Source: Piliocolobus tephrosceles (Eukaryota; Chordata; Mammalia; Primates; Cercopithecidae). From it: a DNA stretch of 64,000 bases. A program made the position numbers and the translations under genes. The notes under the pieces were generated by a model. The model worked only from the letters and a program-made list of their open reading frames with translations, did no database searches and was not told where the DNA came from. Where the stretch lies: positions 138,498,580-138,562,579 of the forward strand of contig NC_045437.1 in the NCBI RefSeq assembly GCF_002776525.5, in the 5' to 3' direction. Positions 32,276 through 42,744 of the stretch are shown piece by piece; position 1 is the stretch's first letter, and every line of letters begins with the position of its first letter.

Positions 32276-32429
32276 ATCCAGAGATCTAAGAATTACAATG
32301 ATGACAAAGGGTCAAGGTGGACAAATAGATGTGTCCAGGCACTACCAGGAAAACAGCAAAACATAAGGCAGGCCCAAGATTGACAGCATAAGTCATCAAG
32401 TTCCAAGACACAGACATAGGTAGCAGGAT

Positions 32430-32580
32430 CTAGTAGAAAGACTATTGAATCAGTGACCGAAGGCCTTTCTCTTATTACTGGTGATCTTGAGCAAATCATT
32501 TAGTGTCTCTGGACTTAGTTTCCTCAGCTTCAGCTGAAAAGAATGCACAAGATGATCCCTAAAAGTTGAACCTCCAAATC
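32430..32580 (+). mobile_element. MIR SINE
   Basis: TCTCTTATTACTGGTGATC, GAGCAAATCATTTAGTGTC and GACTTAGTTTCCTCAGCTTC follow the MIR core, ending in a diverged 3' part with GATGATCCCTAAAAG. Confidence 0.7.
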
Positions 32581-33080
32581 TTGATACCAGGGGCCAAAAG
32601 TAAGGCAGAGGCAAACTTCTAAGAATCTGGGCTACTAGAAATTTTGCAAAGCAGAACCAGTGCCCAGATGTGGAGAGCCACAGTAGCGAGGCTTATGATA
32701 GTTTAATGGGGGACACTTTTGAAAGTTAAGCAGGAGCAAGTCATGCTTCATCAGTGACAATATGTATAAATGAACATCACCTCAGCAAACCAGTTCAGAC
32801 AGCCTCTAGCTTCTGGGAGATGGAAGTCTCAGAACCTCAGATTATACCTCATGCCCCACAGTTCTCTATCTGCCCAGCATGTCCTGATAGCACTGCCCTG
32901 CTTAGCAGATTCATCCTATCTTGGCTTGACTTGTGTTCCAGCACAGAAGTCTACTTGGGGCCAGGCTGGAGGTTTTCAGAAGAGTCTAAATCCTCAGCAG
33001 ATTATTTAGGTTAAATGAGAGGGACAGGCAGATTCAGCAGACAGAGGCTGAGCCATTCTGAGGTATGGCAAAGTTAGAAG
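32581..33080. other. Unique sequence
   Basis: No gene recognised; overlapping short frames at 32754-33014 share the same bases in two frames and are taken as chance. Confidence 0.4.
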
Positions 33081-33095
33081 AAAAAGTATATTCAA

Positions 33096-33403
33096 GGCCG
33101 GGCGCGGTGGCTCAAGCCTGTAATCTCAGCACTTTGGGAGGCCAAAGCAGGTGGATCACGAGGTCAGGAGATCGAGACCATCCTGGCTAACATGGTGAAA
33201 CCCCGTCTCTACTAAAAAATAAAAAAAACTAGCCGGGTGAGGTGGCGGGCGCCTGTAGTCCCAGCTACTCAGGAGGCTGAGGCAGGAGAATGGTGTAAAC
33301 CCGGGAGGCGGAGCTTGCAGTGAGCTGAGATCTGGCCACTGCACTCCAGCCTGGGCGGCAGAGCGAGACTCCGTCTCAAAAAAAAAAAAAGAAAGAAAGA
33401 AAA
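33096..33403 (+). mobile_element. AluYR-type element (Old World monkey)
   Basis: Full-length Alu with CAAGCCTG, GGGTGAGGTGGCGGGCGCC and GAGATCTGGCCACTGC, plus preserved CpGs (GGGCGCGG, CCCCGTCTC, GGAGGCGGAG), so it is young and of Old World monkey type. Left target copy AAAAGTATATTCAA at 33082-33095, right copy AGATGTATATTCAA at 33407-33420. Confidence 0.95.
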
Positions 33404-33420
33404 AGAAGATGTATATTCAA

Positions 33421-33704
33421 GCTGGGCACGGTGGCTCACACCTGTAATCCCAACAATTTGGGAGGCCAAGTTGGGTGGACCATTTAAGATCAGGAGTTTA
33501 AGACCAGCCTGGCTGACATGGTGAAACCCTATCTCTACCAAAAAATACAAAAATTAGCCAGGCATGGTGGCGAGGGTCTGTTGTCCCAGCTACTCAAGAG
33601 GCTGAAGCACAAGAATTGTTTGAACCTGGGAGGTGAAGGTTGCAGTGAGCTAAGATCACACCACTGCACCCCAGCTTGGGCAACACAGTGAGACCCTTTC
33701 TCAA
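33421..33704 (+). mobile_element. AluS element sharing its target site with the AluYR
   Basis: GCTGGGCACGGTGGCTCAC, CAGGAGTTTAAGACCAGCC and GTGAGACCCTTTCTCAAA mark a decayed AluS. Its right target copy AAAAGTGTATTCAA lies at 33711-33724. The younger AluYR inserted at the left copy, producing three copies of the same target. Confidence 0.92.
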
Positions 33705-33719
33705 AAAATTAAAAGTGTA

Positions 33720-33850
33720 TTCAACTAGGACTCAGGAAATCTGGGTTGTAACACTAGATAGGTCATTGAATTTCTGTATATCTTTGGGAAAGAAACTTAA
33801 CTTTTCTGAGCCTCAATTTTATCCCCTATACAATCAAGGGAGAAGCCTGG
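33720..33850 (+). mobile_element. MIR SINE fragment
   Basis: ACTCAGGAAATCTGGGTTG, TGGGAAAGAAACTTAACTTT and CTGAGCCTCAATTTTATCC match MIR. Confidence 0.7.
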
Positions 33851-34179
33851 TTGTCGTCTGGAATTTTCTGCCCTAATATCATAGTGTATTACACTTTTTA
33901 TAAATGTGGCACTTTACCTTGGCATTCTGATGTAGAAACAGAAGTGAAGTTTTAGATTTTCAGCTTCTCCTTCAGAGAGTGAACTCTCTAAAAGTTCTAA
34001 GCATGTCCATTGTACTAGTTCTAGATATAGTGATTAGACAATCAATGTCATCCTTTAGGAATGATGATGGCTACTATGAGGAGGTCATCACAAAAGAGTT
34101 GACAACACCTTAAATAGCTCACATATATACCACAGCATTTATATTCTGTTTGGATGATCAAAGGTAAAATGATATTTGC

Positions 34180-34300
34180 GTTACTCACCAGTCCTGATAA
34201 TATCATTGAGCACCTAGATCCAGCCATGCCTGTAGTCAACATCCTCCCTATTTTCCAGTTACATGAATCAGTCACTTTCCCCTTTTAACTTTCATGGGTT
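34180..34300 (+). mobile_element. Old LTR-like fragment (tentative)
   Basis: CTAGATCCAGCCATGCCTG, TTTTCCAGTTACATGAATC and CTTTCCCCTTTTAACTTTC parallel the LTR tail at 26560-27155. Family uncertain. Confidence 0.35.
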
Positions 34301-34724
34301 GAAAAGTTCTCTGTCCTGACTAATCCTGTTGCATTCCATTTCTATCATTTGTAACTGAAAGAGGCCTGAGAATATACAAGACACCTAGAAAGTAAGATTG
34401 CCACATATAATACGTAATACAAAGCTAGATTTAGATGTCTTTGCAGGTTTTCTTTTGTATAGGTCAAGAGTCAGAAGGGGGGAATTTGAGAGCCAAGATC
34501 ATGCCGATGTCAAGAATCTGCCAGATTAGGTTGCAGAACTGTTTGTTGAAATGCCCTTTTACCCAGTCATGCTGAACATTTTTAACAGTCTGCAGTTTAC
34601 TCCTCAGAAATTTCATTGCCTAAAGAGCAGTATCTATCTCTTGTGATGGCACAGTGTTAACAAAACACATAAACACTCCAAAAAGATGTGCTGATGAGCT
34701 GTATGTAATATATGCTTGAGGACA
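34301..34724. other. Unique sequence
   Basis: No gene or named repeat recognised. Confidence 0.4.
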
Positions 34725-34801
34725 GTGACAGCCACTTATTGAAGACCTGCTGTGTGCTAGGAATGTCCTGGCGGTCATTCCCACAATAATCCTGGGTATT
34801 T
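34725..34801 (-). mobile_element. MIR, first half (split by L1)
   Basis: CAGCCACTTATTGAAGACCTG, CTGTGTGCTAGGAATGTCC and CCACAATAATCCTGGG are the MIR 3' part on the complement. It resumes at 39314. Confidence 0.8.
34788..34801 (+). repeat. Target-site duplication, left copy
   Basis: AATCCTGGGTATTT here and at 39314-39327 is an exact 14-base duplication around the young L1. Confidence 0.93.
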
Positions 34802-34818
34802 TTTTTTCTTTTTTTTTA

Positions 34819-35040
34819 TTATACTTTAAGTTCTAGGGTACATGTACATAACGTGCAGGTTTGTTACATATGTATACATGTGCCATGTTGGTGTGCTGCA
34901 CCCATCAACTCATCAGCACCCATCAATTCATCATTTATATCAGGTATAACTCCCCAGTGCAATCCCTCCCCCCACCCCCCTCCCCATGATAGGCCCCAGT
35001 GTGTGATGTTCCCCTTCCCGAGTCCAAGTGAGCTCATTGT
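34819..35040 (-). other. L1 3'UTR with quadruplex tract and small tandem repeat
   Basis: The 3'UTR follows ORF2. C-runs at 34965-34985 are G-runs on the element's strand, the standard L1 quadruplex-forming tract. A tandem 18-base repeat CACCCATCAACTCATCAG / CACCCATCAATTCATCAT at 34899-34934 is not seen in the older L1 in this window. Confidence 0.85.
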
Positions 35041-38000
35041 TCAGTTCCCACCTATGAGTGAGAACATGCGGTGTTTGGTTTTCTCTTCTTGTGATAATTT
35101 GCTAAGAATGATGGTTTCCAGCTGCATCCATGTCTCTACAAAGGACGCAAACTCATCCTTTTTTATGGCTGCATAGTATTCCATGGTGTATATGTGCCAC
35201 ATTTTCTTAATCCAGTCTGTCACTGATGGACATTTGGGTTGATTCCAAGTCTTTGCTATTGTGAATAGTGCCGCAATAAACATACGTGTGCATGTGTCTT
35301 TGTAGTAGCATAATTTATAATCCTTTGGGTATATACCCAGTAGTGGGATGGCTGGGTCATATGGTACATCTAGTTCTAGATCCTTGAGGAATCGCCATAC
35401 TGTTTTCCATAATGGTTGAACTAGATTGCAATCCCACCAACAGTGTAAAAGTGTTCCTATTTCTCCAAATCCTCTCCAACACCTGTTGTTTCCTGATTTT
35501 TTAATGATTGCCATTCTAACTGGTGTGAGATGGTATCTCATTGTGGTTTTGATTTGCATTTCTCTGATGGCCAGTGATGATGAGCATTTTTTCATGTGTC
35601 TGTTGGCTGTATGAATGTCTTCTTTTGAGAAATGTCTGTTCATATCCTTTCCCCACTTTTGGATGGGGTTGTTTGTTTTTTTCTTGTATATTTGTTTGAG
35701 TTCTTTGTAGATTCTGGAAATTAGCCCTTTGTCAGATGAGTAGATTGCAAAAATTTTCTCCCATTCTGTAGGTTGCCTGTTCACTCTGATGGTAGTTTCT
35801 TTTGCTGTGCAGAAGCTCTTTAGTTTAATTAGATCCCATTTGTCAATTTTGGCTTTTGCTGCCGTTGCTTTTGGTGTTTTAGACATGAAGTCCTTGCCCA
35901 TGCCTATGTCCTGAAAGGTACCACCTAGGTTTTCTTCTAGGGTTGTTATGGTATTAGGTCTAACATTTAAGTCTCTAATCCATCTTGAATTAATCTTCGT
36001 ATAAGGAGTAAGGAAAGGATCCAGTTTCAGCTTTCTACTTATGGCTAGCCAATTTTCCCAGCACCATTTATTAAATAGGGAGTCCTTTCCCCATTTCTTG
36101 TTTCTCTCAGAAGATCTCTTGTCAAAGATCAGATGGCTGTAGATGTGTGGTATTATTTCTGAGGACTCTGTTCTGTTCCATTGGTCTATATCTCTGTTTT
36201 GGTACCAGTACCATGCTGTTTTGGTTACTGTAGCCTTGTAGTATAGTTTGAAGTCAGGTAGCGTGACGCCTCCGGCTTTGTCCTTTTGACTTAGGATTGT
36301 CTTGGCAATGCGGGCTCTTTTTTGGTTCCATATGAACTTTAAAGCAGTTTTTTCCAATTCTGTGAAGAAACTCATTGGTAGCTTGATGGGGATGGCATTG
36401 AATCTATAAATAACCTTGGGCAGTATGGCCATTTTCACGATATTGATTCTTCCTATCCATGAGCATGGTATGTTCTTCCATTTGTTTGTGTCCTCTTTGA
36501 TTTCACTGAGCAGTGGTTTGTAGTTCTCCTTGAAGAGGTCCTTTACATCCCTTGTAAGTTGGATTCCTAGGTATTTTATTCTCTTTGAAGCAATTGTGAA
36601 TGGAAGTTCATTCCTGATTTGGCTCTCTGCTTGTCTGTTACTGGTGTCTAAGAATGCTTGTGATTTTTGCACATTAATTTTGTATCCTGAGACTTTGCTG
36701 AAGTTGCTTATCAGCTTAAGAAGATTTTGGGCTGAGACGATGGGGTTTTCTAAATACACAATCATGTCATCTGCAAACAGGGACAATTTGACTTCCTCTT
36801 TTCCTAACTGAATACCCTTGATTTCTTTCTCTTGCCTGATTGCCCTAGCCAGAACTTCCAACACTATGTTGAATAGGAGTGGTGAGAGAGGGCATCCCTG
36901 TCTTGTGCCAGTTTTCAAAGGGAACTTTTCCAGGTTTTGCCCATTCAGTATGATATTGGCTGTGGGTTTGTCATAAATAGCTCTTATTATTTTGAGGTAC
37001 GTTCCATCAATACCGAATTTATTGAGCATTTTTAGCATGAAGGGCTGTTGAATTTTGTCAAAAGCCTTTTCTGCATCTATTGAGATAATCATGTGGTTCT
37101 TGTCTTTGGTTCTGTTTACATGCTGGATTACGTTGATTGATTTGGGAATGTTGAACCAGCCTTGCATCCCAGGGATGAAGCCCACTTGATCATGGTGGAT
37201 AAGCTTTTTGATGTGCTGCTGNNNNNNNNNNTGTTTATAGTATTCTCTGATGGTAGTTTGTATTTCTGTGGGGTCGGTGGTGATATCCCCTTTATCATTT
37301 TTTATTGCATCTATTTGATTCCTCTCTCTTTTCTTCTTTATTAGCCTTGCTAGCGGTCTGTCAATTTTGTTGATTTTTTCAAAAAACCAACTCCTGGATT
37401 CATTGATTTTTTGGAGGGTTTTTTGTGTCTCTATCTCCTTCAGTTCTGCTCTGATCTTAGTTATTTCTTGCCTTCTGCTAGCTTTTGAATGTGTTTGCTC
37501 TTGCCTCTCTAGTTCTTTTAATTGTGATGTTAGAGTGTCAATTTTAGATCTTTCCTGCTTTCTCTTGTGGGCACTTAGTGCTATAAATTTCCCTCTACAC
37601 ACTGCTTTAAATGTGTCCCAGAGATTCTGGTATGTTGTATCTTTGTTCTCATTGGATTCAAAGAACATCTTTATTTCTGCTTTCATTTCGTTATGTACCC
37701 AGTAGTCATTCAGGAGCAGGTTGTTCAGTTTCCATGTAGTTGAGCGGTTTTGATTGAGTTTCTTAGTCCTGAGTTCTAGTTTGATTGCACTGTGGTCTGA
37801 GAGACAGTTTGTTATAATTTCTGTTCTTTTACATTTGCTGAGGAGTGCTTTACTTCCAATTATGTGGTCAATTTTGGAATAAGTGTGATGTGGTGCTGAG
37901 AAGAATGTATATTCTGTTGACTTGGGGTGGAGAGTTCTATAGATGTCTATTAGGTCCGCTTGGTGCAGAGATGAGTTCAATTCCTGGATATCCTTGTTAA

Positions 38001-38482
38001 CTTTCTGTCTCGTTGATCTGTCTAATGTTGACAGTGGAGTGTTGAAGTCTCCCATTATTATTGTATGGGAGTCTAAGTCTCTTTGTAAGTCTCTAAGGAC
38101 TTGCTTTATGAATCTGGGTGCTCCTGTATTGGGTGCATATATATTTAGGATAGTTAGCTCTTCCTGTTGAATTGATCCCTTTACCATTATGTAATGGCCT
38201 TCTTTGTCTCTTTTGATCTTTGATGGTTTAAAGTCTATTTTATCAGAGACTAGGATTGCAACCCCTGCTTTTTTTTTGTTCTCCATTTGCTTGGTAGATC
38301 TTCCTCCATCCCTTTATTTTGAGCCTATGTATGTCTCTGCATGTGAGATGGGTCTCCTGAATACAGCAGACTGATGGGTCTTGACTCTCTATCCAGTTTG
38401 CCAGTCTGTGTCTTTTAATTGGAGCATTTAGTCCATTTACATTTAAGGTTATTATTGTTATGTGTGAACTTGATCCTGCCAT
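35041..38482 (-). pseudogene. L1 ORF2 (endonuclease-reverse transcriptase), one frameshift plus assembly gap
   Basis: ORF2p nicks target DNA and reverse transcribes L1 RNA. ATG at 38482; stop TGA at 35043-35041. Residues 1-79 (Asn14 and Glu43 present) precede a one-base insertion in a T9 run (38269-38277); from 38286 the frame is then open to the end. Endonuclease motifs GDFN and KIDHIIG, the RT loop SLFADDMIVYLEN and the C-terminal Cys-rich region are present. In that Cys-rich motif the second Cys is Phe (CWRGFGEIG, codon at 35469-35467). The 10-N run at 37222-37231 removes about 134 codons of the RT finger region. Otherwise near the usual 1,275 residues. Confidence 0.93.
37222..37231. other. 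Assembly gap (10 N) inside L1 ORF2
   Basis: The flanking sequence aligns to 17301-17328 and 17731-17753 of the older L1 in this window, which are separated by 402 bases. A full 1,275-codon ORF2 predicts about 397. The gap length given as 10 is therefore a placeholder. Confidence 0.95.
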
Positions 38483-38545
38483 TATGATATTAACTGGTTA
38501 TTTTGCTCGTTAGTTGATGCAGTTTCTTCCTAGGCTCGATGGTCT

Positions 38546-39313
38546 TTACATTTTGGCATGTTTTTGCAATGGCTGGTACCGGTTGTTCCTTTCCATGTTT
38601 AGGGCTTCCTTCAGGGTCTCTTGTAAGGCAGGCCTGGTGCTGACAAAATCTCTAAGCATTTGCTTATCTGTAAAGAATTTTATTTCTCCTTCACTGATGA
38701 AACTTAGTTTGGCTGGATATGAAATTCTGGGTTGAAAATTCTTTCCTTTAAGAACGTTGAATATTGGCCCCCACTCTCTTCTGGCTTGTAGAGTTTCTGC
38801 CGAGAGATCTGCTGTCAGTCTGATGGGCTTCCCTTTGTGGGTAACCCGACCTTTCTCTCTGGCTGCCCTTAAGATTTTTTCCTTCATTTCAACTTTGGTG
38901 AATCTGGCAATTATGTGTCTTGGAGTTGCTCTTCTGGAGGAGTATCTTTGTGGCGTTCTCTGTATTTCCTGAATGTGAATGTTGGCCTGGCCTGCTAGGT
39001 TGGGGAAGTTCTCCTGGATGATATCCTGTAGAGTGTTTTCCAATTTGGTTCCATTTTCCCCCTCACTTTCAGGCACCCCAATCAGACGTAGATTTGGTCT
39101 TTTTACATAATCCCATACTTCTTGCAGGCTTTGTTCATTTCTTTTTCTTCTTTTTTCTTTTGGTTTCTCTTCTCGCTTCATTTCATTCATTTGATCCTCC
39201 ATCGCTGATACTCTTTCTTCCAGTTGATCGAGTCGGTTACTGAAGCTTGTGCATTTGTCACGTATTTCTCGTGTCATGGTTTTCATCTCTGTCATTTCGT
39301 TTATGACCTTCTC
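38546..39313 (-). pseudogene. L1 ORF1, 5'-truncated but otherwise open
   Basis: The C-terminal 253 or so codons of ORF1 (about residue 86 to 338) are open: end of the coiled coil (NRLDQLEERVSAMEDQM), RRM (RPNLRLIGVPESEGENG) and C-terminal domain (ITARF-type segment IIARFTKVEMKEKILRAARE), to the TAA at 38548-38546. The start, N-terminal region and half the coiled coil were never copied. A downstream ATG at 39295 exists but no promoter is present. Compared with 534-1549 it lacks the stops and frameshifts. Confidence 0.93.
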
Positions 39314-39480
39314 AATCCTGGGTATTTGATATAATTATCCCCATATCATTAACACTGATATTCAAGATCACTGATATTCAGTGACTTTTCCAAAAAGAGT
39401 CAGTGGTTCAAATCTTGGTCTCCCAAGTTCAAGCCCAGCGTCCCTTCCACCATGCCACAGTATCTTTCTATCCACAGAAT
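39314..39480 (-). mobile_element. MIR, second half (after L1), with right duplication
   Basis: The duplication AATCCTGGGTATTT is at 39314-39327, then ATAATTATCCCCATATCATT, GTGACTTTTCCAAAAAGAG and GTTCAAGCCCAGCGTCCC continue the MIR interrupted at 34801. Confidence 0.8.
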
Positions 39481-40220
39481 GAAGGGGGGTCAGTAGGTAC
39501 TAACAGCACCAAAAGAGGGGTGAATAAAAACAGCCCAGCCCTGAAGGTGGAGGTGCTTCACACGGGAGCACCTGTTTCCAAAGGGTCAGAGCTTGCGGTA
39601 AGGAAAGGCATGAGACAAGCTGTGTTCACTTCCTGACAATCCTGCAAATCCTTTCCTAAAGTCGTCATTATCCTTCTTTGCTTTTCCATCTCCATGTAAC
39701 CCCCAAAATCAGTCTCAAAGTCATAAAGTTGGTAAGTATCAGAGGCAACATTGGAAGTCACTCCTGTCTTGCTCCAGAGCCCAGGCTCTTAACAATCACC
39801 TCAGGATTTTCCAAACATCATCACTCCTACATTACTTCTGCACTTTTCCATGCCCTCTTACCACCTGCATTGCTATCTACTTAGTACTTTAATTTAAAAA
39901 GATACATTTCCATTTAAAATTACTTAAAGAAGAAACCTCACATTACTACACAAGTGGAAAAATTCTATCACTTGCCATAAATAGAAGGAAACCTCAAAAT
40001 AAATACAAGAACAAGCCAAAGTTATTAAATTTAAAAGACACTGTTACTTGATGATGTCTCTGAACCTAAAACTTGCATTTTTTGCTTTAAAAAAGATTGA
40101 GAGGCTTTTAAAAATATATTAGCTCACACACGAGTCTTTCTCCCTGACATAATCAGATGAATCAAAAGAGAATTGAAAAGAAAATAACTTTTCTCACAAC
40201 ACAATTCTACATCATTTAAT
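39481..40220. other. Unique sequence
   Basis: No gene or named repeat recognised. Short frames lack support. Confidence 0.4.
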
Positions 40221-40224
40221 ACCA

Positions 40225-40550
40225 AGTCTATATGCTACCCAGAATCCGAGTGGAAGTGCCAGCAGGCAGACGCGTGCTTTACTTTGGATCACCCTGCCTT
40301 AGTGTTCACTCTGGCTCACACGCGGCTGCCACCTCCCCATCTCTGTGCCTTTGCCTCTGCTGTCAGCCCCACCATCCTTCCCTTTCTTGTAGCAAATCCC
40401 ATCCCCCCTTCATGCAGCCTTCCCGAAATGTTTAATCCTAACGTGCTGCTTTGCTTCTGTACCACACGTTTAGGAAACGTGCTATTTATTGTCCTTAGTG
40501 CTAATGTAACCATCTCATGTGCAGATTTCATCTGGCTTTGATAAGCGTGA
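40225..40550 (+). mobile_element. L2-like fragment (tentative)
   Basis: CTCTGTGCCTTTGCCTCTGC, CATGCAGCCTTCCCGAAATG and TTTATTGTCCTTAGTGC follow L2 3' wording loosely. A few CpGs remain (GGCAGACGCGTGC, CACACGCGGC). Confidence 0.4.
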
Positions 40551-40639
40551 TACTCAAACAAACAAAGTGACTATCCCAATTAATCAGCTTCCCTATCTGA
40601 AAAGTAAACTGCAAAATATCGAACATCCATTCTAACTCT

Positions 40640-40800
40640 GATGGTGGCTTCATGTATTTTAGAACCGGAACATATCTTAAAATCATCTGATCCATTCCCT
40701 TATTCTATAGATGAGAAGGCTCAGGCTTTAAAGTGATGTATTTAAGGTTAAACCCCTAGAAGCTGATGACATAACTGGGGTCTGAGCCCAAAAACTCTTG
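40640..40800 (-). mobile_element. MIR-type core-SINE
   Basis: GAACCGGAACATATCTTAAA, ATCATCTGATCCATTCCC, TATAGATGAGAAGGCTCAGG and ACATAACTGGGGTCTGAGCC fit the core-SINE complement (MIR3-like wording with ...CTTAGAGATCATCT). Confidence 0.65.
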
Positions 40801-41810
40801 GTGGACAGACATGTTTTTCTTCTATATTTTTCTCTATGATAAGGACGTAAGAGATCTATGGCTATACCACCCTGAACGTGCCGTCTTGTCGGATAAGGAC
40901 CTAAGAGCACTTAATAAATACAACTCAGAACTGAAACATTCAGCAACAAATATCCATGTTCCTAGTTCAGTTGTTGAAAAATTCTACTGAAGAAAGACTC
41001 TTCCAGGAAACATATCCAGGGAAGAGCTTCATTTTTGCAAAGGAGGCTTTGCTGAGTTTGTTGGGATTTGTAAATGAGGTCTGATGGAGTGGAAGGGGCA
41101 GGGCAAAGGAAATAGGGAGGAGTGATTCCGCTACTGGTGATATTGTAGGAATAATAAATGTCTCCTTAGGGAAAGTTTTTTTAACTGTTATTATTAAACC
41201 TCCCAAACATAACCGAGTGAAGAGTGCTTGCCAAATTCTACCTACCTCTGCTGCTGAGATGATTCAGATAAGCTTTAGATAAATACCCCTAGCTCTATGG
41301 CCCTGATCCAACAGGAGTTGGAACTTCCAACACTTTGAGGTTTGCCCAGCACTAAGTAATTATCCCTGGAAATATTTACTGTTTATCTACCTTCAAATTT
41401 TAATGACGGAGATTCCACTGCATCCATTGTGATTCAAGGCACGGACAAAAGCTCCCCCCGACTCTCCCTAATAAACCTAATACAGCACACAGTAGTGATT
41501 ACATTTGTGTAAGGTTGCCTTGTCACCCCTTTCCAGCTTTTTCATGTGTGAAAAACAAGAAGTGTTTCTTAATTTGTTCCTTAAAAAATAGTATCTTATC
41601 CAGATTAGAGGTTCTGTGAGTTACTTTTGTTTTAAAGTCTGTTTCTTCATCTTCCAGGAATGCAGTCCATTTTTCTTAGCAAGGGATGTGTTCCTCTGTT
41701 ACACATTTTCCTTGGACTCCAGGAGTATTTCTGTAGTGTTTTTCTATTCTTGATTGCCCTAATCAACACTATTCTCTCTACTCAAGGTCACCGTAAAGAC
41801 CATGGCCTTG
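40801..41810. other. Unique sequence
   Basis: No gene or named repeat recognised in about 1 kb. Confidence 0.4.
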
Positions 41811-41814
41811 GAGT

Positions 41815-41930
41815 GAGAGAAGAGAAAATATAAGAGTTAAGAGGCCTCTCTGGGCCTCAGTTTCCCTATCAGATTAGGTTAGGCAAGCCCAGAGCTTCTT
41901 GCGGCTCTAAGAATCTGTGATCAGCATGTG
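41815..41930 (+). mobile_element. MIR-type fragment
   Basis: GAGGCCTCTCTGGGCCTCAG, TTTCCCTATCAGATTAGG and TTGCGGCTCTAAGAATCTG match the MIR core and 3' end. Confidence 0.7.
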
Positions 41931-42635
41931 ATGAACAGTTCAATAAATGTTACCATCAGAGAACCAGCTCACTGTTTAATCATCTAGGAAAGATGCTAAT
42001 GGTCAGGAATGTGAACTTGAGGAAAATTATGTGTTCACCTCTCTGTCAGGGACACCCAGCAGTGAAGGACCCTCCACGAGCTAGGCAGTCTTCATCTTCC
42101 AGGAAAGGCAGCCTGAGAGTCATACTTCTCTTTCCTGTAGAACAACTGATAAAATCGTCTTCCTTTCCCTCCTCCAAAACAGCCCAGGGAGTCAGCAGAT
42201 TTGCTGTAGGGCAGGAATTTTAGCTGCTCCATCCTGATCTCCAATAGGCAGTAAAGACTGGACTTTCCCAAGAGTCTGGCTACCAGCCAGGGGCAGGGCT
42301 GCAGCAGCCACCTCTGGAGCAGGGTCTTGGGGACCTGTGGGAAGCCACACCCCCCACACTTCTCTAAATGGGGTGATACGTAATGTCACTCCATTTATGG
42401 GTGAATTTGTAAACTAGAATCAGAATAAATAATATTTGAATGAAAGCCCAGTAGCTTCACCTAGAAAGCAAATTGCTTGGTTAGATTTTAGAGCCTGATT
42501 TTTCTCACTAATATCTTCCCCTCTAACATACAGCTGCCAACTCCTTAAGGCACATAATGCCAACATCAGGCTTCCCAGGGAGTGAAACATTCCCTCTTTG
42601 CTTCAAACCAGAAGACTAACATTCTGGTCCACATG
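41931..42635. other. Unique sequence
   Basis: No gene or named repeat recognised. Around 42280-42360 it is GC-richer. Confidence 0.4.
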
Positions 42636-42639
42636 TTTT

Positions 42640-42740
42640 CTCACCAATTTGCTGTGTAGCCTCAACAAACATCTTTGCCTGTCTGAACTCCAGTGGAGTC
42701 ATCTATCAAATCAAGATGTGATTCAGAACACTTACCTGAG
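42640..42740 (+). mobile_element. MIR SINE fragment
   Basis: CCAATTTGCTGTGTAGCCTC, GTCTGAACTCCAGTGGAGTC follow the MIR core, diverged. Confidence 0.55.
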
Positions 42741-42744
42741 TGCC

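Larger units (their letters stand above)
34802..39313 (-). mobile_element. Young 5'-truncated LINE-1 (Old World monkey L1PA lineage)
   Basis: Minus-strand L1 with a T-rich left edge (its poly(A) tail, about 34802-34818), 3'UTR, ORF2, spacer and ORF1, ending abruptly at 39313 inside ORF1 at about codon 86. Exact 14-base duplications bracket it and a MIR is continuous on removal. Near-open ORFs and exact duplications make it young. Nominal length 4.5 kb includes a 10-N gap that hides about 400 bases, so true length is near 4.9 kb. Confidence 0.95.

Noticed and set aside
35041..38286. Treating the 1,081-residue frame as an intact protein
   Set aside because: It crosses the N gap, lacks about 134 codons, lacks the first 79 residues because of the frameshift, and has a mutated Cys motif.
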